This document shows, in pieces, positions 47,956 to 60,031 of a DNA stretch of 64,000 nucleotides. The stretch is from Sipunculus nudus (Eukaryota > Annelida > Sipuncula > Golfingiida > Sipunculidae), in the NCBI GenBank assembly GCA_026874595.1, contig CM049308.1:955001-1019000 (forward strand), read 5' to 3'. A program made the position numbers and the translations under genes. Under the pieces are notes generated by a model. It was not told where the DNA came from and ran no database searches. It saw only the letters and a list, made by a program, of their open reading frames with translations. The first letter of the stretch is position 1; each line of letters opens with the position of its first letter.

Positions 47956-48113
47956 AGCTTGGTGGCAACAGTATTGAGGAACATAAAGAGGACATTTGGG
48001 AGCATTGCAGCGATTGCTAAATATCCCTCAAACGTGACCTGTAGCTCCGTTTGGTTGGTCTGCTGGTCCGGGGTGTAGGGTAATGTGACATTACGAAACT
48101 TGTACATAAAATA
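47956..48113 (-). CDS. ENT exon a: TM1-TM2 loop and TM2
   Basis: A 158-bp exon: 52 codons and two bases of a split Leu codon. The acceptor is CTTTTTCAG and the donor CT|GTAAGT. It starts YFMYKFRNVTLPYTP, matching human ENT1 YFTNRLDMSQNVS at the same phase-0 position after TM1. It continues to a TM2 helix YLAIAAMLPNVLFMFLNTVA (human VMTLCAMLPLLLFTYLNSFL). Two N-glycosylation sequons (NVT at residues 8-10, NQT at 20-22) lie in the extracellular loop, where human ENT1 is glycosylated. The loop is about 20 residues shorter than human. The AMLP motif is kept, and the residue equivalent to human Leu92 is Asn. The upstream exon with TM1 was not found in the remaining 16 kb. Confidence 0.94.
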
Positions 48114-48255
48114 CTGAAAAAGAAAAGAGAAATATTGCTTGAATATTGTTATATCCACACCTGTTTATTTGTCTGTTTCCTTGAATGATATATGCATCAC
48201 CGGATAGACAAGTTAACAGGACCATAGTATTTTATAAATATATGATAAACATATA

Positions 48256-50514
48256 CAAAAGTGACCAATGGGTCATAGTGCTCAGCTGTCTATGAAAATT
48301 CAATAATTCTAGCATATAAAAAAAGATTAAAAGTTTGATTTTTAATACAGCTTTTTGACACTTGAGGGGAGGTGATACTGATGTCTGGATATAGTTTTTC
48401 TTGCATATGAATTGTATCCTTTCCCTTCTAAAGTATTTGTAATAACTGTTTACAAGACAGTTTCTCAAAATTTACACATTTTTTGGATGAAAGATGGAGA
48501 ACCTGTTAATATCTCTATTGGTAGTTCTACAACATAGTGAATTCATAAAACAGAATTTTTTTGTGAAGCCCAGAACCACAACAAATTTATAAGTTACATG
48601 TGTATACTATTTCTAATACGGGTTAATAGTTTAAGAATATATATGAATTAACCTTTGAAAACTATTAAATCCCTTTTATATAATGTGCTTTCAACTAGGT
48701 GAGGGGATTTGGTGAATTGGGCAGAGGGGGTTACTGTCATCTAGCTCCCTTGCTGTGGCCAGGCCCTTTTGACCCAGCAGGGGGCTTGCTAGTGAAAGCT
48801 AGCTACTATGATAATGCATTCTTCATTTCCAGTCACCGGCAGGTGATTTGTCAACAATTTAGTTAATTATAGTATGGCCTTCTTTTAAAACTTGTCCAGT
48901 TTTCGAGCTATTACTTTCATATTTAGAACCAAGGAGCCTGACTCCTTATACCTGTCCATGTGATATGAAATTTAAACAAGAACAGCTTATTAGACAGCTT
49001 TATGACCTGTTCTAAATTGGAAGTATTTTTTGTTGATGCTTTTTATTTAAAACTATTAATTTCTATAATTTACAAAATTCTAACCTGATTTCTAGTGTAA
49101 ACTTAGATATAAACTATGACCAGTTTAATACTCAAAATGTACTGAATAACTTTAACAGTTAATTTTAATCATACGTACAGCTTCACTGCCTGTTCAGTTA
49201 ACTTTACATAGTCATCTCAAAACTTAAATAAAAGCCACTCTTTTCAATCAATTGCTTTGAAATTTTAGAATTTAAAAGTTTAGCTCCACATAAAATCATA
49301 AATTCAACAGTGCTTACTGGGAAAAAATTAGCCATGGTTAAAGTGGTGCAAAAGTTAAATAAGTGATTTCACATTTAGGCTAATAACTGACAGCTAAGTC
49401 TGGATTTAATTTCTGGTATTAACCTCTATCTAAATCAAATATAGTTAGGTGCCTAAAAAATAATCATCATTTCACATATTAAGTAAGTAAAACCTTTATT
49501 TCTAATTTTAAATTTACATCATATTCTGGTCATGAAGGGTAAAAATGGGGTTTTTTTTCTTATTTTTTTTAACTGATGATAACAAATTTTCCCAGTTTCA
49601 GGTATGGTAATAGTTTTTGCCCCTAACTAAACAGTATAATGAAAGCCATAAACTGAGTTTAATGCTGTAGCATGGTGAAAACCTGTAAGATTGGGTGTAA
49701 TTTTGTTATGAGATGAAAGGCACCAAGACTGAGTAAAATGATGTAATGAGGTAAAAGGCAAAACGACTGAGTATAGACAGACGGGAAACCTGGATAAGCT
49801 GAGCCACAGAAGCTGCCTGGAGTGGATCTGTATACATAACATAAGTGAGGGCTGCATCACTCACTGCACACCACTGTAGTGGGCTGGCTTGATGTTAACA
49901 ATACTTGACTTGGTGTCTGCAAACTTGAATAAGCTACTATTTTTTATCAATACTTTTAAAATTTCAGATATTAAAAGATTAAATCCTCATGTGAATGTGC
50001 TGTGAATATTACATCAACAGTGTATACAGGGATAAAATATGCTGTGGTCAAAGTTGGGCAAAATTTGAGGTACTAATTTTACATTTATGCTAATAACTTT
50101 ATATAATATATTATAAATTACAGAATATAAATATATCATATGTAATAAATTACAAATTTTTATTTAATTTCTGGCATACAGTGATCATTAAATAAATTTA
50201 CATGCTTGGAAAAAGACTTTCTAGCTTCAACATTTACCATGTAATGAGGGTAAATATCTTTCCTAATATTTTGACAATATACAATATGCTCAGGCCCTGA
50301 TATCATAAAAATACAGGATATAGTCCTAAGTTCTGGCATGCCTATAGAAAACCCAGTTATAGGTTTGGTAGAAAAACTTAGGAACATCTAACTACATGCT
50401 GAATTTCCAATTCATAGGTTGATCAGTTTCAAACTGTGCCTTTTGGATGGATGGCCGCCCAGCAATGGTCAAAGTACCATTACAGCTCAGATGATTTACA
50501 CTCAGCTGCACTAA
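48256..50514 (-). mobile_element. Diverged H1-type element (2.3 kb)
   Basis: A variant left end (CAAAAGTGACCAATGGGTCA, then TAGTGCTCAGCTG) and a variant right end (ACAGCTCAGATGATTTACAC, then TCAGCTGCACTAA) lie 2.26 kb apart. The interior contains H1 blocks (AAGTTGGGCAAAATTTGAGG near 50052). The tetranucleotide region has decayed to GGATGGATGGCCG. Whether the two ends belong to a single insertion is uncertain. Confidence 0.45.
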
Positions 50515-50823
50515 TGATGTAATGAGGTGAAAGTCACCAAGACTCTGAATAAGGCTGTAGTGTGATTGACCTCTCAAGGAAGCAGTAACAGTGATCACCT
50601 TGATTGAACTAGGAAGATATGAAGAACTGTCAAGTGTCCCAATCCACGGTCTTGTATCACAGTCACAAGCCAGGGTTCAAGCTAAAGATTGTTTGCACTT
50701 ACAATCAAATCATTGATTCTTATCTTGAATATCTTAATGTAAGCATATAAAACAAACACAACAATACAGAGAATTCAGGTCAACACTTACATGTGATCAA
50801 AAGAAAGTTTTAAGAATTATATA
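50515..50823. other. Intergenic or upstream intron, nothing recognised
   Basis: Short stretch between two element ends. No motif or frame of note. Confidence 0.4.
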
Positions 50824-51548
50824 CAAGGGACCCATGGGTCATGGCGCTCAACTGTTATTTATGATCATAAAATATGATTTGGAAGAAGGGGTAGACAAAT
50901 GTTGGTTTTGTGTGGTGATATAAGCTGAATTATGAGGATGATGGCATTTAACTCAAGTTGTGTAAAGATATTGATAAAAACCTTGGAGAGGGAAGAGGGC
51001 TAATGTCATTTATATTTTTTACATTTGGAAAAGGAGTGCTATTGTCACACAGGTTTTGACTTGGCCTAATAACTTTATCTACATTGATGCAGAAGTATTT
51101 GTAAAAAAATGTCCACTATAAGTCATGTCAATTATCATGATTTTTACAAAGGAGTTAACTGTTATTCAATAATTACTGGTTACCTATACCCAAGAGTAGC
51201 ACTAGCACAAATGATATGAGAGTTTAACTTTTTAATAAAAAAACATTTTCAATTATTTGTCCAAATATAATTTTAATTAAAAAATAACAATAGTATCATC
51301 TGAAAAGATTTTAAAAACAATATACTTGAAATAAATGATTATTAAAATAATATTATAAATGTATTCATGAATGCATTCATGAATACATTTTGAAAGTATT
51401 TGCACTTGCATTCAAATACTTTCTTTTTACCTGTATTAGTATTTGTTTTCATTTTCATGATGGAACTACTGAATATTTGTATTCATATTCAAATACAATT
51501 ATAAAGTTTTCACTCAATGTCTCATATTTATACAGTTTCAGTAAAAAA
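50824..51548 (-). mobile_element. H1-type left end, lineage b, copy 2
   Basis: CAAGGGACCCATGGGTCATG, then GCGCTCAACTG, followed by the lineage-b interior (TTATTTATGATCATAAAATA; TTTTGTGTGGTGATATAAGC). It contains a perfect 26-bp palindrome at 51361-51386 centred on ATGCAT. It is interrupted or followed by another left end at 51549. Confidence 0.55.
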
Positions 51549-54168
51549 CAAGGGACCTATGGGTCACGACGCTCAGCTGTTATATATGATAAAAAATATT
51601 ATTTAGAAATGAGGCACATGCTGGTTTTGTGTGGTAATAAATATAAGCTGTATTATGAGTTGTTGTTGTTTAGCTTATGTATGATTTTGATAGTACCTTT
51701 GGAGACAGGGAAGAGGATTGATTTCATTTATTTTATTAACAAATGGAGTACTATTGTCACACAGATTTTGACTTGGCCATATAACTTATAAGCAGAACAT
51801 ATAATATAAGAGTTTAACTATTTATTAAAAAAAATTACAAATATTGTCCCAAATATAATTTTTATAAAAAATAATAAGTGAATCATATGAATTTTTAAAA
51901 TGAAATATAACTGATATGATTATTAAAATAATATTAAAGAATATATTCATGAATGCATTCATGAATACATTTTGAAAGTATTTGCACGAGTATTCATATA
52001 CTTTCATTTTTACCTGAATTCCTATTCTTTATGCAAGAAATTTTATAATGGAGTACATAATCATATTCGTATTTAAATACAATTACAAAGTATTCGCACC
52101 ATGTCTGGTATTTATTCAGTTTCACCAACCAATGATGTTGAGAATCCAGAATATACAAAATTCACACATTTAAATAATGATCATAAGTACCTGGTTTTAT
52201 GGCTTTTATTTATATTAAAAAATAACTGTAAAAAATTCATTTTGGACTAATTTCACATCAATGTACACACTAGACACAGTAGGAATCTAGATTAATATTA
52301 TCAACTGCATCTTTGTCTATCATTAACTTCCTTCATATGATCCCTAATGATTAGTAATGAATAATATGATTTACTTCTTTATCATTAAAATTGAACTGAA
52401 AAATGCCATAGGTGACTGCATGATGTTATTTGGAATATGTGACATTCTACCCATCGATACAAGATTCTTATATCATCAGTAACTGCAAGTTAATTTCCTG
52501 TTATTATAAACTAACAAATTCCTTTTCTATTTTTCTTTAATTTGTTATTAAAAACCAATAAAAATTTATTAATTTATTGTTTATTGTTATGTTGTTGGTT
52601 AAAACTACTAGATGAGTTGGGTTGGACACCTGGATCAACTGTGGCTGGCCATAAGCTGCCTGGATTCCTGTATGCCTCGCCTCAAGCGTGCATAATTTGA
52701 TGAAAGGTCAACAAGGTCAACATACAGGTGACTCAAGAGGGGCTGGAGAGAGCCAAAGTCTGACAGGGTCTCATAAAAAACATTAATAAAAGCTACAATT
52801 TTTGGCCAATTTCTTTCAGCTTTCTAAACTAAAAAGCTGAAATCCTAATGTGTGCATGATATGAAAATTATATCAACAGTGCTCACAGGACACAAACGTG
52901 CCATGGTCACAGTTCGGCAAAATTTAAGGTACTAATTTTATATTTATACTAATAACTTATAAAATTTGAAAAATTCAGAACTAATTTTGGGTATTCACTT
53001 GAATCTTGATTAAATAATGTTACATCCCTGACAAAAAAATCTCTAGCTTCAGCAATGCCCTTGTTAAGGGAGTAAATATATTTCTTGATTTTTTACAAAG
53101 TGCATTATGTTTGGGCCCATAACTTAAAACAATTACGCAATACTGACATCATTCTGGCATGTGCATAGAGAATGAAAAATATGTATATTATTTATGATTA
53201 AAGTCAGATCAGTGGTTTTGATATTAGGCAGTCTTGAAGTGTAACAATGGGTTTTTAATGGAAAAATGAAGTTTTTCATTAATATCTCGAAGGTATTAAG
53301 TCCTAGTGACCAAATTCTTGGCATGGTAGGGGATTTTGGAGACATCTTACTGTATGCCGAATTTAAGGAACTAAGAGCTGAAGCTGGGGAGCTGAGCTCT
53401 TGCAAACTGCATAACACTAGCTTGATGTAAACAATTTGTTACATGGTGCTTGAAAACTTATTAAAATCTACAGTTTTTGATCAACTGGTTTCAAATTTTT
53501 GGTGTTAACAGTTGAAATGCTAACAAAAACATGCTGTGAAAATTAAATCCACAGTACTTACAGGAAAAAAACGTGCCATGGTCAAAGTTGGGCAAAATTT
53601 AAGGTACCAATTTTTTATTTTTATTAATATTTTAGAAAATTTAAAAGATTTTCATCTAATTTTGGGTATACAATTTAATTTTGATTAATTAAAGTTATAT
53701 TACTGGAAAAAAGGTCGATAGCTTTAACATTTTTTGTGTTAAGTGATCAAATATCTTTCCTGATTTTTTACAAAATGCATTATGTTTGGGCCCATAACTT
53801 TTTTAAATTAAATAATACAGACATAATTTCTTGAATGTACATAGGAACTATATAGAGGAATATTTATGGTAAATATGAGCAAAAACAGATGAGTGGTTTT
53901 GATATTAGGCAGTCCTGAAGTGTGAAAATATGTTTTTAATAAAAAATTGAGGTTTTTCCTTAATTTCTCAAAGGAACGAAGTTGCAAAGACCCAGTTTTC
54001 GGCTTGGTAGGAGATCTTGGGGACATCTAACATTATGCCGAATTTTGGATTCCTAGGTCTTACGGTTTCAAAACGTGCCACATCTACGGACGGACGGACA
54101 GACGGACGGACGACGGACAATGGACCACGACTATAGCTCAGATGACTTATAGTCAGCTGAGCTAAAAA
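51549..54168 (-). mobile_element. H1-type composite, lineage b start and H1 hairpin end
   Basis: Starts CAAGGGACCTATGGGTCACG, then ACGCTCAGCTG, and ends with ACGG repeats (54088-54117) and the intact terminal hairpin at about 54136-54164. The middle holds at least two stacked interior relics: the AACGTGCCATGGTCA block occurs near 52895 and again near 53570, and the GGCCCATAACTT block near 53115 and 53790. A second copy of the ATGCAT-centred palindrome is at 51943-51968. This is best read as nested or recombined elements. Confidence 0.55.
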
Positions 54169-54242
54169 TGTTGCAAATCCAGGATATACAAATTTCACAA
54201 ATTTAAATAACAATCAAAGATAACTGGTTTTATGGCTTTATT

Positions 54243-55386
54243 TTATAAAAAAATATATATATATATCTTTATTCTTACAAGGAAGTACAGTACATTATAC
54301 GCAATGAATAGAAATATGAAATAAATGAAAGATATACAGAAAGAAGGCAAGAAAATGAAAGTTAAGTCCATGTCCATACCTATTACAAAATTGGTTGATA
54401 ATAAATCAATTAGCATTTTAACCTCATTGGCGGTCAATTGTGAGGTACATATTCTATCTTTGCATTCTATCAATTCTGACAGTAAATCTAAATTAATGGA
54501 TGTTGTTACCATCATCAACCGTCTCTTAAGTATCTTTATATTTCTAATGTCGCATTGTATCCCATGGTTGTGTAACTGACTTTCCAGATATCGTAAGTTG
54601 CCTCCAAGTACACCAATTGAGGTATAATGAGCTCTCTTTGTCAGAAAATTTACAAAGTCATTTGCAACATCCTGCATGTTCAGAAATAAATTTATAAAGC
54701 ATGAGCTGATTATATTTAACAGAGCTGGAGAGCCCGCCAATCCATGTACAATATTCTTGTGCAAGTTATATGGTAAGTGCCATAGGGTACGCAGAGCCTT
54801 ATTATATGATGTACTTAATCAATTAATTGACTTATGCTTTAATAACCAGGTTTGACAGCCGTAAAAGGAAGAACAATAAGAGGGAAATAGCCCGTTCTTA
54901 ACCTTGCTTGAAAGACATCCCAATTTCCATTTAAGGTGTTAAAGCTTGCAATAAATTTGACTCTTTTACCAAAGATGTCATTGTTATCTGACAAGTTCCA
55001 AGTTAATGTATTCCCCAAGTACTGTACAGAATCCTGCCATTCTAGGGAAACACCATTTAAAATGATCTTATCTGACCTAGCTAGATACATCCTGTTAAAA
55101 AGAACACATTTTGTTTTCTTTGCATTATATAACATATCAAATTCTTCAGAAAAGGTTTCACACTCGATAAACATCTGTTGAAGCCTGATCCAAGTCGGGC
55201 ATAAGAGTGTAAGATCTCCGCACAGCCAACAGCACCAGCAAAATAATTTCCAATATAACATCCTATTCCCTTATTTGTCAGACATTTTAAAAGCTCATCC
55301 GTATAAATATTAAACAGAAGGGGGGTGGCGTACACCATTATTAGCACCAAACTGTTCAGATTCAACATCCTTCCATTTTGTTTTAA
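54243..55386 (-). pseudogene. LINE reverse transcriptase, C-terminal part (broken)
   Basis: Minus-strand remnant of a non-LTR retrotransposon ORF2. In order it shows PLLFNIYTDELLKCLTNKGI, a damaged catalytic box, TLLCP, EEFDMLYNAKKTKCVLF, VQYLGNTLTWNLSDNNDI, then HKNIVHGLAGSPALLNIISS and a C-terminal tail. The YADD box is broken: its Tyr codon reads Cys and one base is missing, which shifts frame near 55220. The sequence ends with an (AT)n tract at 54246-54264 instead of a poly(A) tail. It continues into 58281-58640 across an H2 insertion. The clade is not assigned. Confidence 0.85.
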
Positions 55387-58280
55387 CTAGACATTTCTTG
55401 GCACCGCAGGTGCCAGAGTATCCCCAGATTTAGTAGGCCCCCACCCCCTTTATAAATAGACCCCCATTTTTAGCAGCATATACTGACACTTGGCATATTT
55501 ATTGTTTCTTCCATCTAACAATCCACAATCTTCTTGAAGATGTTGGTCCTGTGACCTTGATCTTTTTAAAGAGGTTTCCTGTGACCTTGACCTTTGACCT
55601 CATGGCCCCAAAATTAATTCTGGTCTTGCTTTTCCAATGGGACATATGGAAGTTAAGTTTGAAATCTAAACATCAATAAAGCAGGAATTATCACCCAGAA
55701 ACTAATTTTTGGACAGATGGCTCCTGTGACCTTCACCTTTGGCCTTGTGACCTCAAAATTGATAGTGTTCTTCCTCTCTTGGCAGGAGAACTATATGTGC
55801 AAGATGAAAGATATGAGATGAAATGTTTGGCTGAAAATGCATCCACATCTTTTTAAAGATGTGTCCTGTGACCTTGACCTTTGACCTCATGACCCCAAAA
55901 TCTATTTGGGTCTTGCTTTTCCAATGGGACATATACAAGTCAAGTTTGAAATCCATACATCAATAAAAGCAGGAATTATCATCCAGAAACTAATTTTTGG
56001 ACAGATGGCTCCTGTGACCTTCACCTTTGACCTTGTGACCTCAAAATTGATAGTGTTCTTCCTCTCTTGGCAGGAGAACTATATGTGCAAGATGAAAGAT
56101 CTGAGATGAATTGTTTGGCTGAAAATGCATCCACATCTTTTTAAAGATGCGTCCTGTGACCTTGAACTTTCACCTCATGACCCCAAAATTAATTTGGGTC
56201 TTGCTTTTCCAATGGGACATATACAAGTCGAGTTTGAAATCCATACATCAATAAAAGCAGGAGTTATCATCCAGAAACTAATTTTTGGACAGATGGCTCC
56301 TGTGACCTTCACCTTTGACCTTGTGACCTCAAAATTGATAGGGGTCTTCCACTCTTGGCAGGTGAACTATATGTGCAAGATGAAAGATCTGAGATGAAAT
56401 GTTTGGCTGAAAATGCATCCACAATCTTTTTAAAGAGGTTTCCTGTGACCTTGACCTTTGACCTCATGACCCCAAAATCAATTCAGGTCTTGCTTTCCCT
56501 ATGGGACATATACAAGTCAAGTTTGAAATCCATACATCAATAAAAGCAGGAATTATCATCCAGAAACTAAATTTTGGACTGATGGCTCCTGTGACCTTCA
56601 CCTTTGACCTTGTGACCTCAAAATTGATAGGGGTCTTCCACTCTTGGCAGGTGAACTATATGTGCAACATGAAAGATCTGAGATGAATTGTTTGGCTGAA
56701 AATGCATCCACAATCTTTTTAAAGAGGTTTCCTGTGACCTTGACCTTTGACCTCATGACCCCAAAATCAATTCAGGTCTTGCTTTTCCAATGGGTCAAAT
56801 ACAAGTCGAGTTTGAAATCCATACATCAATAAAAGAAGGAATTATCATCTAGAAACTAATTTTTGGACAGATGGCTCCTGTGACCTTCACCTTTGACCTT
56901 GTGACCTCAAAATTGATAGGGTTCTTCCTCTCTTGGCAGGTGAACTATATGTGCAAGATGAAAGATCTGAGATGAAATGTTTTGCTGAAAATGCATCCAC
57001 ATCTTTTTAAAGGTGTGTCCTGTGACCTTGACCTTTGACCTCATAACCTCAAAATCAATTTGGGTCTTGCTTTCCCAATGGGACATATATAAGTCAAGTT
57101 TGAAATCCATACATCAATAAAAGCAGGAATTATCATCCAGAAACTAATTTTTGGACAGATGGCTCCTGTGACCTTCACCTTTGACCTTGTGACCTCAAAA
57201 CTGATAGGGGTCTTCCTCTATTGGCAGATGACTTACATGTGCAAGATGAAAGGTCTGAGATGAAATGTTTGGCTTAAAATGCATCCACAGTATCTTTTAA
57301 AATGCCCGTCCTGTGACCTTGACCTTTGACCTCATGACCCCAAAATCAATTGGAGTCTTGCTTTTTTAATGGGACATATATAAGTCAAGTTTGAAATCAA
57401 TACATCAATAAAAGCAGGAATTATCATCCAGAAACTAATTTTTGGACAGATAGCTCCTGTGGCCTTGACCTTTGACCTTGTGACCCCAAAATTGATATGG
57501 ATCATCCACTACTGGCAAGTGAGCTATATATTCAAGATGGAAGACCTAAGATGAAAGTTTGGCTTAAAATGCATCCACAGTATCTTTTAAAATGCCAGTC
57601 CAGTGACCTTGACCTTTGACCTCATGACCCTAGAACCTATAGGGTTCTTACTTTAGTGGTGGGCCATACATAAGTCATGTTTGAAATCCATATGGCTATC
57701 AACACTGGAGATATCATAAGAGGTGTGTGATTTTCACCATATATGGCAATATTCAAGGTCAAGGCCACTATCATAGGAAAGGTCATGACCCCAATTTAAA
57801 TAAACATCATCCCATAACCCATACCTATGTATATGCATAATATAAAAGAAATCTGTCCATTAGTTTTTGACTTACAATGCTCACAGTACTGTAAGGTAGC
57901 AATTTTGGGGGTATTAAACGGCACGAAAACAAGTAAAGAATAATAGGTGGCGCCACCAGTTTCTGGAACATGACAACCCTATCCATGATCTTCCATCAAC
58001 TTGATTTTGGGATAAATCCATGCAAGATTTCTTGAGATATTAAAGAATTTGTGTGATTTTCCCCAAAATTGGACCTATTCAAGGTCAAGGACACTCTTAG
58101 TAAAGGTCATGACCTCATTTTAAATAGGCGTCGTCCTCTCACCCATATCTATACATATACCAAATTTGGTAAAGTTCCGTGAAATATTTTTTGGGTTATC
58201 GCGCCAACAAGATTTATATGCGGCGGCGGCGGGACCGGTATGAAAACATAGTATCCCCCGACTTTGTCTGGGGATACAAT
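55387..58280 (-). mobile_element. H2 Helitron, copy 2 (2.9 kb), inserted in a LINE
   Basis: On the minus strand it starts ATTGTATCCCCAGACAAAGT, with a terminal hairpin at 58251-58277. It ends with a six-base-arm hairpin (GGCACC TGC GGTGCC), nine bases, and CTAG followed by T, the canonical Helitron 3' structure. The core has about six tandem units of 289 bp (GACCTTGACCTTTGACCTCA at about 55874, 56440, 56735, 57024 and 57313). The interrupted reverse transcriptase frame is rejoined in phase if exactly this segment is removed, with no target-site duplication. The 5' 1.0 kb is almost identical to that of copy 1 at 27536. No transposase is encoded. Confidence 0.92.
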
Positions 58281-58640
58281 AACAGGTCTGGTAGATATCT
58301 GCTAATTTTCTAATGACAGTAGGTGGAACATTGACTTTCAGAAGTAAATGGAACAACTTGGGAATATTGATTCTGTTAAAAGCCCATGAAGCATCAACAA
58401 AACAACTGTATACTGATGAACCATTCCATGTGTAATGTCAATAACCTCCTTCAGAACTACTGTGCACATATGCATGTTAGTAGAATGCCCCTTCTTCAAA
58501 GCATATTGCAGTGGAGAAAGGCCATGTTTATCTACATTTTTCTGAATGATAACACTATCAAGTAGTTTGCTGAAACAACTTGTCAATGAAATATCCCTGT
58601 ATTTTCCATAAGTCTCTGTCACGACTATTATATGTCATGT
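58281..58640 (-). pseudogene. LINE reverse transcriptase, N-terminal part of the same copy
   Basis: Minus-strand reading gives YGKYRDISLTSCFSKLLDSV, SPLQYALKKGHSTN, LKEVID, then HLLLKVNVPPTVIRKLADIY followed by QTC. These are the first reverse transcriptase blocks (xYRxISLxSxxxKLLExxI and FxxxxSTxxxxxxL). At QTC the frame is cut by the H2 insertion. Frameshifts are present near 58440 and 58360. The copy is 5'-truncated near 58640, as is usual for LINEs. It pairs with 54243-55386. Confidence 0.85.
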
Positions 58641-60031
58641 CTGCCATACGTTGCTAATGTAGGTTATTCTCTTGTCTTTGGCAGCTATTATATTCACCTT
58701 TAAATACTGTCACATCCCTGTCTACACACTAAACATAGCAATGTGACAATTATTAACATTATAGACATTATAATGAGAACTTGTCTAAGATCTGATTTTT
58801 TTTTTCATATTTGAATATTTTTATTCTTTTGTAAACACGTATCAGAAAAAAAAAGAAAAGTTATCTCAGCTATGAAACTAATACATGTGTTAAAAATAAC
58901 CCAAGGATCAAAACATCTAATATATTATACAAGAAGCAATCACTGGAGTAGGGCATGTTTAATTTTATTAACTGAAATAAAGGAATCAATACTATAAATT
59001 TTGATTATTTACCTAGTATCATGTAACAGCTGATACAGCCATGAGTCTAAATGTCATTAGTCAAACATATTGACATCTTTCATGAGCACTTGTCTGAGTA
59101 ATATTTTAAAATTTTTGACAGTTCATTTTTTGGGTTAATTTTGTAATAAATATAAACCAACAAATGAAACACCTGGAAAAGACCTGGAAATTTAGATTAA
59201 TTTAATATAATCAACTGCATCCTTGTCTATCCTTAATTTGCTTCATATAATCCCTAATAATAAATTTTATTTAATTATTTATTTTTCATTTTGATTGAAA
59301 TGAAAAATACCAAATGGTGACTGCATTGTGTCATTTGGAATACATTTTCTGCCATCCATGGAAGACCCATAAAACATCAGTTATTGCAAGATAATTTCCT
59401 GTTACTCATTTACTATAAAACTCCTTTTCCATTTATTTTTCTTAAAATTGTTAAATTTAATAAACCAAAAATCTTTCTAAAAATTATTATTTATTGTTAT
59501 GTTTTTGGCTTAAACAACTACTATAAGAGGGGGGTTGGACAGTTAGATCCAGCTGAAGCCACCCAAGAGCTAGCTGGCTGCAGAATATGCCTCATCTCAA
59601 GCATGCATAGTTAGCCTGAAAGGTCATCAAGAGGACATAGAGAGGGCTTTCAGTATAGCCTAGGTGTGACATGGTATCATAAAAACTTTAATAAAAGCTA
59701 CAATTTTTGGTCAATTCCCTTCCAATTCTAGAATTAAGAAGCTGAAATCCTTATGTGGGCATGATATGAAAATTAAATCAATAGTGCCTAAAGGGAAAAA
59801 ACGTGACTTGGCCAAAGTTAGGCAAAATTTAAGGTACTGATTTTATATTTATGCGCATAACTTATAAAATTTGTAATATTTAGATCTAATTTTTGGTATA
59901 CAATTGAATCTTGATTAAATGATGTTATATCCCTGAAAAAAGTCTCTAGCTTCAGCGATTCTTATGTTAAGTGAGTAAATATATTTCCTGATTTTATACA
60001 AGGTGCTTTACGTTCGGGCCCATAACTTTAA
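58641..60031 (-). mobile_element. H1-type relic hosting a later insertion
   Basis: Old H1-type interior, alignable with 52260-53120 (TTATTGTTATGTT, GGTTGGACA..TGGATC, CTCAAGC(A/G)TGCATA, AAAAAACGTGA(C/T) blocks). It runs up to GTTCGGGCCCATAACTTTAA at 60012-60031. Here a further element is inserted, and the relic resumes at 62486. Confidence 0.6.

Larger units (their letters stand above)
2177..48113 (-). other. Partial equilibrative nucleoside transporter gene (SLC29/ENT family), five exons
   Basis: Gene-level entry joining the five exons listed separately. In order they are 47956-48113, 46155-46249, 34912-34962, 26663-26748 and 2177-2323. Introns are 1,706, 11,192, 8,163 and 24,339 bp. Junction phases are 2, 1, 1 and 0, and every junction keeps the frame. 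The joined 179 residues align without gaps to human ENT1 from the start of the TM1-TM2 loop to the end of TM6, apart from a shorter glycosylated loop. ENT proteins move nucleosides across plasma or organelle membranes by facilitated diffusion. No TM1 exon (expected LPWN-type motif) was found between 48114 and 64000, and no TM7-11 exon below 2177, so both ends lie outside the window. Whether it is the ENT1, ENT2 or ENT3 orthologue cannot be decided from this fragment. Confidence 0.93.
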
